This document shows positions 57,621 through 64,000 of a DNA stretch of 64,000 bases, in pieces. The DNA comes from Sphingomonas sp. OK281. Lineage in GTDB: Bacteria; Pseudomonadota; Alphaproteobacteria; Sphingomonadales; Sphingomonadaceae. Numbering within the stretch: the stretch's first letter is position 1; each line of letters opens with the position of its first letter. Made by a program: the position numbers and the translations under genes. The stretch lies in contig NZ_FOVZ01000001.1 in the NCBI RefSeq assembly GCF_900115295.1, forward strand, positions 868,001 to 932,000, written 5' to 3'. The notes beneath the pieces were generated by a model. It made no database searches. It had not been told where the DNA came from and saw nothing but the letters and a program-made list of their open reading frames with translations.

Positions 57621-59938
57621 TGGTCGACGCTGTGAAGAAGGTCTGCGTCATCGGCGCAGGCGTGATGGGCGCAGGTATTGCTGCGCAGGTCGCGAACGCT
57701 GGGATCCCGGTGCTGCTGCTCGACATCGTTCCTCGCGAGGGGGACGATCGTGATGCAGTGGCGAAGGGCGCGGTCGCCAAGATGCTCAAGACCGACCCCG
57801 CCCCCTTCATGTCGAAGCGTGCGGCCAAGCTGGTCGAGACGGGCAACATCGATGATCATCTCGACCGGGTCGCCGAGTGCGACTGGATCGTCGAGGCGAT
57901 CGTCGAACGGCTCGACATCAAGCAGGCGCTCTATGCCAAGCTCGAGGCGCTCAAGCGTCCGGGCACCGCGGTGTCGTCGAACACGTCGACGATCCCGCTT
58001 GGCAACCTCGTTGAGGGGCGGTCGGACCAGTTCAAGGCCGACTTCCTCATCACGCACTTCTTCAACCCGCCGCGCTACATGCGGCTGGTCGAGATCGTCC
58101 GCGGCGAGCACACCGACGTCGCGGTCGCGGAGAAGGTCGAGGATTTCGTCGATCGCTTCATGGGCAAGCGGATCGTGCGGGCGAAGGACACGCCGGGCTT
58201 CATCGCCAACCGCATCGGCACCTACTGGCTGGCGATCGCGATCAACGCGGCGATGGACCAGGGGCTGACCGTGGAGGAAGCCGACCAGATCGGTGGCCGT
58301 CCGATGGGCGTGCCGAAGACGGGCATCTTCGGGCTCGTCGACCTCGTCGGCGTCGACCTGATGCCGCTGCTGTCGAAGAGCCTGTCGTCCACGCTCCCCG
58401 CTGGCGATCCGTATTTCGATACGGTCCGCCCGCTGCCGCTGGTCGACAAGATGATCGCGGAAGGGTTCACCGGCCGCAAGGGCAAGGGCGGCTTCTACCG
58501 CTTCGACAAGGCGACGCGGACTAAGTTGTCGCTCGATCTCGCGACCGCCGAGTATCGTGCGGAAGCCAAGCCCGCGGAGTTGCCGGGCAAGACCGGCAAG
58601 GACATAGCGGCGCTGATCGCCGAGCCGGGCAAGATCGGCACTTATGCATGGACAATTCTTGGCAGCGTGCTGTCCTACGCAGCGATGCTCGTCGGCGAGG
58701 CGGCGGACGATGTCGTCGCGATCGATGACGCGATGAAGCTTGGGTATAATTGGAAATACGGGCCGTTCGAGCTGATCGACCGGATGGGTCCCGGCGTGCT
58801 CGCCGCGCGCCTTGCCGAGGAAGGTCGCGACGTTCCTGCGATCCTGACGACCGCGGGCGATCGTCCGTTCTACCGCGTCGAGAACGGCCAGCGCCAGTAT
58901 CTCACGGCTGGCGGCGAGTATGCCGACGTGCCGCGTGCGGACGGTGTCGAGCTGCTGGAGGACATCAAGCTCCGTTCGCAGCCGATCCTCACGAACCTGT
59001 CGGCATCGCTCTGGGATGTCGGCAATGGCGTCGCGGCGCTCGAGTTCCACACCAAAATGAACGCGCTCGACGATCAGGTCGTGGCGCTCATCAACGAGGC
59101 TATCCCGGTCGTCCGCGAGCGCTTCAACGCGCTGGTGGTGTATAACGAGGCGTCGAACTTCTCGGCGGGCGCGAACCTGGGCGCGGCGATGTTCGCGGTC
59201 GGCGCGGGCTTGTGGGACATGGTCGAGGCCAGCGTCGCGGGCGGGCAACAGGCGTACAAGGCGCTGAAATATGCGCCCTTCCCGGTCGTCAGCGCGCCGG
59301 CCGGGCTCGCGCTTGGCGGCGGATGCGAGATCCTGCTCCACTCGGACGCGGTGCAGGCGCATGCGGAGACCTATGCCGGCCTCGTCGAATGCGGCGTCGG
59401 GCTCGTTCCCGGCTGGGGCGGCAATGGCGAGATGCTCGACCGCTGGACCAAGTCGCGCACGCTCCCGAACGGGCCTATGCCGGTGCTGACCAAGGTGTTC
59501 CAGGCGGTCTCCACCGCTCAGGTCGCCAAGTCGGCGGCGGAGGCGAAGGAGATGATGATCCTGCGCAAGGCCGATGGCATCACGATGAACCGCGACCGGT
59601 TGCTGGCGGATGCGAAGGCCAAGGCGTTGTCGATGGTCGAGGGCTATGTTGCGCCGGAGAAGCCGACCTTCCGACTGGCGGGCGCGAGCGGCCGGACGGG
59701 GCTGAACATGGCGGTGGCGGACTTCCACAAGAAGGGCATGGCGACCGACTACGACCTCGTCGTCGCGGATCGTCTTGCCGAGGTGCTGACCGGGGGCGAG
59801 GCCGATCTGGTCGACACCGTGACCGAGGACCAGTTGCTCGACCTGGAACGCGCGGCGTTCATGGCGAGCGTGAAGGATCCGCGGACGCAGGCTCGGGTGG
59901 TCCACATGCTGCAGACCGGCAAGCCCCTTCGGAACTGA
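57617..59938 (+). CDS. 3-hydroxyacyl-CoA dehydrogenase / enoyl-CoA hydratase fusion
   Basis: Multifunctional beta-oxidation protein of 773 residues. The order is HAD first: the NAD loop CVIGAGVMGAGIAAQVA, SSNTSTIPLG and THFFNPPRYMRLVEIV with the catalytic His, then two C-terminal HAD domains. A crotonase domain follows at about residues 480-680 (NFSAGANLG oxyanion, LALGGGCEILLHSD and LVECGVGLVPGWGG). Both catalytic Glu positions of enoyl-CoA hydratases are retained. This order is opposite to FadB/FadJ and like FadN-type proteins. The open frame upstream of 57617 is only a thiolase shadow. It partners with the upstream thiolase. Confidence 0.92.
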   Translation: MMVDAVKKVCVIGAGVMGAGIAAQVANAGIPVLLLDIVPREGDDRDAVAKGAVAKMLKTDPAPFMSKRAAKLVETGNIDDHLDRVAECDWIVEAIVERLDIKQALYAKLEALKRPGTAVSSNTSTIPLGNLVEGRSDQFKADFLITHFFNPPRYMRLVEIVRGEHTDVAVAEKVEDFVDRFMGKRIVRAKDTPGFIANRIGTYWLAIAINAAMDQGLTVEEADQIGGRPMGVPKTGIFGLVDLVGVDLMPLLSKSLSSTLPAGDPYFDTVRPLPLVDKMIAEGFTGRKGKGGFYRFDKATRTKLSLDLATAEYRAEAKPAELPGKTGKDIAALIAEPGKIGTYAWTILGSVLSYAAMLVGEAADDVVAIDDAMKLGYNWKYGPFELIDRMGPGVLAARLAEEGRDVPAILTTAGDRPFYRVENGQRQYLTAGGEYADVPRADGVELLEDIKLRSQPILTNLSASLWDVGNGVAALEFHTKMNALDDQVVALINEAIPVVRERFNALVVYNEASNFSAGANLGAAMFAVGAGLWDMVEASVAGGQQAYKALKYAPFPVVSAPAGLALGGGCEILLHSDAVQAHAETYAGLVECGVGLVPGWGGNGEMLDRWTKSRTLPNGPMPVLTKVFQAVSTAQVAKSAAEAKEMMILRKADGITMNRDRLLADAKAKALSMVEGYVAPEKPTFRLAGASGRTGLNMAVADFHKKGMATDYDLVVADRLAEVLTGGEADLVDTVTEDQLLDLERAAFMASVKDPRTQARVVHMLQTGKPLRN

Positions 59939-59942
59939 CCTT

Positions 59943-60038
59943 CGTCATCCTCGCGCAGGCGGGGCCCCATAAGGGCTGACTTTGCAGCGTGATCGCAACG
60001 TTAGCGCTTATGGGTTCCCGCCTCCGCGGGAATGACGG
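59943..60038. repeat. Extragenic palindrome, family B
   Basis: GTCATCCTCGCGCAGGCGGG at the left pairs imperfectly with CCCGCCTCCGCGGGAATGAC at the right, with inner arms around CATAAG/CTTATG. It is about 96 bases long and distinct from the family A repeats. It follows the HAD-ECH fusion and may terminate or stabilise its mRNA. The remaining bases up to 60228 show no gene. Confidence 0.7.
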
Positions 60039-60228
60039 GAAAAGGCATGTGAACACTTTTTCACCAGCCGGAATCAGTAAGAAGACTTGACTTGTCTTCG
60101 TACAATTCTAGTCGGGATCGGTAACTGCCGTATACGGCAACAGGGTCGCGGTAACGTCGACGGCCTTACGAGAAATTCGACGACCGCACGCATGCGGCGT
60201 CACCAACGACACTAGGAGAGGATAGAAG

Positions 60229-60639
60229 ATGTCCCTGTTGATCGCCACCGCCCTGCTCGCCGGCGCGTCTGCAACGCCCGAGACCGTCATCGGCCGCTGG
60301 AAGACCGAGACGCACAACGCCATCGTCGAGATCGCCCGTTGCGGCCCGTCGATCTGCGGCAAGATCCTCACCTCCGATGCGCTTCGCGCCAATCCTTCGA
60401 TGAAGGACGCGAACAATGCGAACACCGCGCTGCGCAATCGCCCGATCCAGGGGATGCAGATGCTTAGCGGGTTCAAGCCCGACACGAACGGCGTGTGGAG
60501 CAGCGGCCAGGTCTACAATGCCGAGGACGGCAAGACCTATAGCGGCAAGATCACCCCGGTCGGCGCGAACCAGCTCAAGCTGCGCGGCTGCGTCTTCTTC
60601 CCGCTCTGCAAGACGCAAACCTGGATGCGCGTGCGCTGA
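60229..60639 (+). CDS. DUF2147 family secreted protein
   Basis: Small exported protein of 136 residues. A short signal-like start (LLIATALLAGASA) is followed by ETVIGRWKTETHNAIVEIARCGPSICGKI, the DUF2147 opening: a predicted lipocalin-like beta barrel. MLSGFKPDTNGVWSSGQVYNAEDGKTYSGKI and LRGCVFFPLCKTQTW complete it, with four Cys able to form two disulfides. The function is unknown; the family is often found near fatty-acid and outer-membrane genes. GGAGAGGATAG precedes the ATG. It lies just upstream of a FadL-type channel on the same strand. Confidence 0.88.
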   Translation: MSLLIATALLAGASATPETVIGRWKTETHNAIVEIARCGPSICGKILTSDALRANPSMKDANNANTALRNRPIQGMQMLSGFKPDTNGVWSSGQVYNAEDGKTYSGKITPVGANQLKLRGCVFFPLCKTQTWMRVR

Positions 60640-60689
60640 CGCGCTGCTCGATCTTCTTCCATCATCAGTACAGCTTTCAGGACTTTCTC

Positions 60690-61994
60690 ATGATTCTGCG
60701 CACCAAAGCCCCGCTGCTCGCCGTCTCCGCCCTTGTTTCGGCGTTCGGATTCGCCAGCACCGCCTATGCCGACGCCTTCTATCTCCAGGCGCAGTCCGCG
60801 CGTGGCGCCGGCCGCGCGTTCTCGGGCGAAGGCGCCGATACCGGTCCTGACTCGCTGTGGTGGAACCCGGCCGCGATCGCGGGTATTCGCGACGGCAGCG
60901 CGACGCTCAGCGCGTCCGCGATCCTGCCCAAGGGTGACGTGGTCGACACGGGCACGCGGATCTGCCGCCCGGGCCAGGCCTGCACCGGGATCAGCGGTCA
61001 GTCGAACTCGCGTGATCCGATCAACAAGGGCGTCGTGCCGTCGGGTGCGATCGCGTATCCGCTGACCGACCGGATCGCGGTCGGCCTCGCGGTGACCTCG
61101 CCGTTCAGCTTCACGACCAACTACGACGCCGACAGCTGGGCACGGTACAGCGCCGACAAGACGCGGCTGCGGACGATCGACATCCAGCCGTCGATCGGCG
61201 TGGCGGTGACCGACTGGTTGCGCGTCGGCGGTGCATTGAACGTCGAATATACCGACGCGACCTTGAGCAACGCGCTGCCCAACCTGCTCGCCTCGCTGCC
61301 TGACGGTCGCCAGGAACTGAGCGGCGACGGTTGGGACTTCGGCTGGACCGCGGGCGTCCAGCTCCACAACGACTTCGCGACGGTCGGCATCAGCTACAAG
61401 TCGAGCATCCGGCATAACCTGAAGGGCGATCTCACCGTCAGCGGTCTCGTCGGTCCGCTCGCGTCGTCGAACACCACGGTGTCGGGCGCCAAGGCCGCGT
61501 TCAACACGCCGGGCCAGGTGATCGTCGCGGGCCGGTTCCGCGGCACCGACAAGCTGACGCTCAACGCGCAGGTCGTCGCGTACAACTGGAGCAAGTTCGA
61601 CACGATCGATCTCGGCGCGCCGCTGAACACCGCGATCCCCGAGAACTACATGGATAGCTGGAGCCTCGCGGGTGGCTTCGACTATGCCGTCACGCCGAAG
61701 CTCACGGTGCGTGCCGGCCTGCAGCGTACCAAGTCGCCGACGCAGGACGGCTCGCGCGACGCACGCGTGCCCGATGCCGATCGCTGGACCTATGCGGCCG
61801 GTGGCTCGTACCAGCTCTCGCGTCACATCGCGCTCGACGCCGCTGCGCAATATGTCGACTTCGAGAACACGACGATCGACCGTGTCACGGCCGCATATGT
61901 CGGCACTGCCGCGCAGACCAACATCCTGACCTCGGGTGCGCTGCGCAACGCCTCGGCGGTCGTGCTGTCGCTCGGTGGTCGGGTGAGCTTCTAA
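60690..61994 (+). CDS. FadL/OmpP1 (TodX) family outer-membrane transport protein
   Basis: Outer-membrane channel of 434 residues for long-chain fatty acids or other hydrophobic compounds. The signal peptide ends VSAFGFASTAYA, and the mature protein starts DAFYLQAQSARGAGRAFSGEG, matching the FadL N-terminal hatch with the conserved SLWWNPAAIAG. GLAVTSPFSF and the terminal ALRNASAVVLSLGGRVSF, with its aromatic end, are typical. It lies after the beta-oxidation genes and closes the fatty-acid uptake and degradation module. The 14-bp hairpin after it is a strong bidirectional terminator. Confidence 0.92.
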   Translation: MILRTKAPLLAVSALVSAFGFASTAYADAFYLQAQSARGAGRAFSGEGADTGPDSLWWNPAAIAGIRDGSATLSASAILPKGDVVDTGTRICRPGQACTGISGQSNSRDPINKGVVPSGAIAYPLTDRIAVGLAVTSPFSFTTNYDADSWARYSADKTRLRTIDIQPSIGVAVTDWLRVGGALNVEYTDATLSNALPNLLASLPDGRQELSGDGWDFGWTAGVQLHNDFATVGISYKSSIRHNLKGDLTVSGLVGPLASSNTTVSGAKAAFNTPGQVIVAGRFRGTDKLTLNAQVVAYNWSKFDTIDLGAPLNTAIPENYMDSWSLAGGFDYAVTPKLTVRAGLQRTKSPTQDGSRDARVPDADRWTYAAGGSYQLSRHIALDAAAQYVDFENTTIDRVTAAYVGTAAQTNILTSGALRNASAVVLSLGGRVSF

Positions 61995-62003
61995 GGCCGC
62001 CCA

Positions 62004-62035
62004 TAAGATCCTCCCCCTGACGGGGGAGGATCTTA
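62004..62035. terminator. Bidirectional terminator containing the carbonic anhydrase stop codon
   Basis: TAAGATCCTCCCCC (62004-62017), loop TGAC, GGGGGAGGATCTTA (62022-62035): a perfect 14-bp stem between the convergent FadL and gamma-carbonic anhydrase genes. The right arm includes the TAA stop of the carbonic anhydrase (62033-62035 on the minus strand). The AT ends give short U-runs both ways. Confidence 0.8.
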
Positions 62036-62560
62036 AACTTCGACCAGTCTCAGGCCCTCGGCGTACACGCGCTGTCTTGCCGCATACGCTGCTGCGGACA
62101 TCTTCAGCCCCGCGATCGCTTCCGGAGTCAGTTCGCGTACGGCTTTGGCCGGGGCGCCGACGATCAGGCTTCCCGCCGGAAATATCTTCCCTTCCGTCAC
62201 CAGAGCATTCGCGCCGATCAGGCAGTTGTCGCCGATCACCGCGTTGTTGAGGATCGTCGCGCCCATCCCGACCAGCACGTTGTCGCCGATCGTGCAGCCG
62301 TGAAGGATCACGTGATGGCCGATCGTGCAGCCCACACCGATTGTAAGCGGCGCGCCGGGATCGGAGTGCAGCATCGCGCCCTCCTGGATATTGGTGCGCG
62401 CGCCGACGAGGATCGGCGTGTTGTCCGCGCGGATCACTGCGCCGAACCAGACGCTGGCCCCCTCGCTTAGCCGCGCGTCGCCGATCACGTCGGCGGACGG
62501 CGCGACCCAGACGTCGTCGGCCAGCGTCGGGCGTTTACCCTCGATCTCGTAGAGTGGCAT
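62033..62560 (-). CDS. Gamma-class carbonic anhydrase-like protein
   Basis: Left-handed beta-helix protein of 175 residues built of hexapeptide repeats (VWVAPSADVIGDARLSEGAS, IGDNVLVGMGATILNNAVIG). The three zinc-ligand histidines can be placed as His65 (AMLHSD), His82 (IGHHV) and His87 (ILHGC). Such proteins interconvert CO2 and bicarbonate or are inactive relatives such as YrdA; activity is not assured. The ATG at 62560 shares its A with the TGA of the upstream glcB (TGATG), so they form an operon. Confidence 0.9.
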   Translation of the reverse strand: MPLYEIEGKRPTLADDVWVAPSADVIGDARLSEGASVWFGAVIRADNTPILVGARTNIQEGAMLHSDPGAPLTIGVGCTIGHHVILHGCTIGDNVLVGMGATILNNAVIGDNCLIGANALVTEGKIFPAGSLIVGAPAKAVRELTPEAIAGLKMSAAAYAARQRVYAEGLRLVEV

Positions 62561-64000
62561 CAGGCGGCGTCCCTTTGCTTTGCCCGCGCGCGGAACGCGT
62601 GGAGCAGTGGCTCGGTATAACCGCTCGGCTGCGTCAGGCCATCGAACACGAGCGCGCGGGCGGCCTGGAATGCGAGGCTGTCGTCCTCATGCCCCGCCAT
62701 CGGCCGGTACAGCGGATCGCCCGCGTTCTGCGCATCGACCTTCGCCGCCATCCGCCGCAGTGCCGCATCCGCCTCGTCGGGCGTGGCGATGCCGTGGAGG
62801 AGCCAGTTCGCCATGTGCTGCGAACTGATCCGCAGCGTCGCGCGGTCCTCCATCAGGCCGATGTCGTGGATGTCCGGCACCTTCGAACAGCCTACGCCCT
62901 GGTCGACCCAGCGCACGACATAGCCGAGAATCCCCTGCGCATTGTTCTCCAGTTCCTCGCGAACTTCGTCCGGCTGCCAGTTATGCCCGCTCGCGACCGG
63001 GATCGTCAGCAGCGCATCGAGCGAGGCGATCGGCTCGGCCTTGCGCTCCGACTGCCGCGCGAACACGTCGACGCGGTGATAGTGCGTCGCGTGCAGCGTG
63101 GCCGCGGTCGGCGACGGTACCCACGCCGTGTTCGCCCCGGTCATCGGATGCGCGATCTTCTGCTCGAGCATGTCCGCCATTCGGTCGGGCGCGGCCCACA
63201 TGCCCTTGCCGATCTGCGCCTTGCCGCTCAGGCCGCAGGCGAGCCCGATCTGGACGTTGCGATCCTCATACGCCTTGATCCACGAGGAGGCCTTCATGTC
63301 GCCCTTTCGGATCATCGGCCCGGCCCGCATCGAGGTGTGCATCTCGTCACCGGTCCGATCGAGGAAGCCGGTGTTGATGAACACCACGCGGTCCTTCACC
63401 GCGGCGATGCAGGCGGCGAGGTTTGCCGAGGTGCGGCGCTCCTCGTCCATCACGCCGACCTTGATCGTATGGCGCGCGAGACCGAGCAGGTCCTCGATCG
63501 CATCGAACAGCCGGTTGGTGAAGGCGGCTTCGTCGGGGCCGTGCATCTTCGGCTTGACGATGTAGATCGAGCTCGCGCGGCTGTTGCGGATCGGGCCGGT
63601 GGTCTTCAGGTCGTGTAAGCCGATCAGCGACGTGACGATGCCGTCGAGTATCCCCTCAGGCGCCTCATTGCCGTTTGAGAGCAGGATCGCGGGCGTAGTC
63701 ATCAGGTGACCGACGTTGCGCACGAACATCAGGCTGCGGCCGGGGAGCGTGAAAGCGCTGCCGTCAGGAGCGGTATAGCTGCGATCCGGTTCGAGCGACC
63801 GCGTGACCGTGCGGCCGCCCTTGTCGAAGCTGGCGGTAAGGTCGCCCTTCATCAGCCCTAGCCAATTGGCGTAGGCGGCGACCTTGTCTTCGGCATCGAC
63901 CGCGGCGATCGAATCCTCCAGATCGGCGATCGTGCTCAGCGCGGATTCGAGCACGACGTCGGCGAGGTTCGCAGGGTCGTCGCGACCGATCGCATGCTCA
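62560..64000 (-). CDS. glcB: Malate synthase G, C-terminal two thirds
   Basis: The gene continues off the right edge; 479 codons plus stop are present of about 720. It condenses glyoxylate and acetyl-CoA to malate in the glyoxylate bypass, needed for growth on fatty acids or acetate. Signatures seen are [20 protein letters not shown] at the edge, [75 protein letters not shown] and [12 protein letters not shown]. Its link with the nearby fatty-acid module is functional, not operonic. The stop overlaps the carbonic anhydrase start by one base. Confidence 0.97.
   Translation of the reverse strand, partial: EHAIGRDDPANLADVVLESALSTIADLEDSIAAVDAEDKVAAYANWLGLMKGDLTASFDKGGRTVTRSLEPDRSYTAPDGSAFTLPGRSLMFVRNVGHLMTTPAILLSNGNEAPEGILDGIVTSLIGLHDLKTTGPIRNSRASSIYIVKPKMHGPDEAAFTNRLFDAIEDLLGLARHTIKVGVMDEERRTSANLAACIAAVKDRVVFINTGFLDRTGDEMHTSMRAGPMIRKGDMKASSWIKAYEDRNVQIGLACGLSGKAQIGKGMWAAPDRMADMLEQKIAHPMTGANTAWVPSPTAATLHATHYHRVDVFARQSERKAEPIASLDALLTIPVASGHNWQPDEVREELENNAQGILGYVVRWVDQGVGCSKVPDIHDIGLMEDRATLRISSQHMANWLLHGIATPDEADAALRRMAAKVDAQNAGDPLYRPMAGHEDDSLAFQAARALVFDGLTQPSGYTEPLLHAFRARAKQRDAA

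Overview
The window is about 64 kb of high-GC chromosomal DNA, gene-dense on both strands. It most likely comes from an alphaproteobacterium of the Sphingomonas type. That is inferred from three TonB-dependent receptors, paired acyl-CoA dehydrogenases, a complete aerobic (CobG-type) corrin pathway and the character of the proteins; no 16S gene is present to prove it. I see no tRNA, rRNA, CRISPR array, transposase or prophage gene. Both ends cut genes: a lytic transglycosylase on the left and malate synthase G on the right.

Layout. (1) 1-9.6 kb holds mixed housekeeping genes: mltB-like start, solitary astB, a CPA1 Na+/H+ antiporter, a siderophore-type TonB receptor behind a Fur-box-like palindrome, a GST-like protein, a secreted M3 oligopeptidase, and two small proteins, one a 40-residue single-span membrane peptide. 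(2) 9.7-24.9 kb is a cobalamin island on the minus strand. A cobalamin riboswitch precedes a NiCoT cobalt/nickel permease, and a second riboswitch precedes cobW-cobN-cobG-cobH-cobI-cobJ and then cobL-cobE-cobM-cobB-cobA-cobF. Most junctions are 4-base ATGA or GTGA overlaps. cobK is the only gene in the reverse direction. It is wedged between cobJ and cobL, its start codon interlocked with that of cobL and its 3' end overlapping cobJ. (3) 25.0-41.8 kb holds an S9 peptidase and then a catabolic cluster: cytochrome P450, SDR, GMC alcohol oxidoreductase, TetR regulator, thiolase, acyl-CoA ligase, two acyl-CoA dehydrogenases, aldehyde dehydrogenase and a TonB receptor. A near-identical dyad lies at the TetR start and in the P450/SDR promoter region, which suggests one regulon.

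(4) 41.8-47.2 kb has a double-domain KaiC-like ATPase directly followed by a hybrid histidine kinase with a degenerate N-terminal receiver, then a hypoxanthine/uracil DNA glycosylase, a DUF1993 protein and a DedA protein. (5) 47.2-53.9 kb is a phosphate-scavenging island: phoD, a TonB receptor and a phoX-like Tat lipoprotein with an extra PKD/Ig-like domain. A Pho-box-like sequence lies between phoD and the receptor. (6) 54.3-62.0 kb is a fatty-acid module: MerR regulator, fadD, fadA-type thiolase, a HAD-ECH fusion, DUF2147 protein and a FadL-type outer-membrane channel, with a 20-bp dyad in the fadD/thiolase divergent promoter. (7) The right end has a gamma-carbonic anhydrase translationally coupled to glcB.

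Several intergenic regions carry long imperfect palindromes. One family occurs twice, at 29.5 and 54.1 kb; other types sit at 3.6, 54.0 and 60.0 kb. They look like dispersed extragenic repeats that may also act as terminators. The points most worth following up are the shared TetR dyad and its degradative cluster, the KaiC/kinase pair, the PKD-bearing PhoX in its Pho island, the duplicated riboswitch with its conserved downstream platform, the inverted cobK and the 40-residue membrane peptide after cobF.
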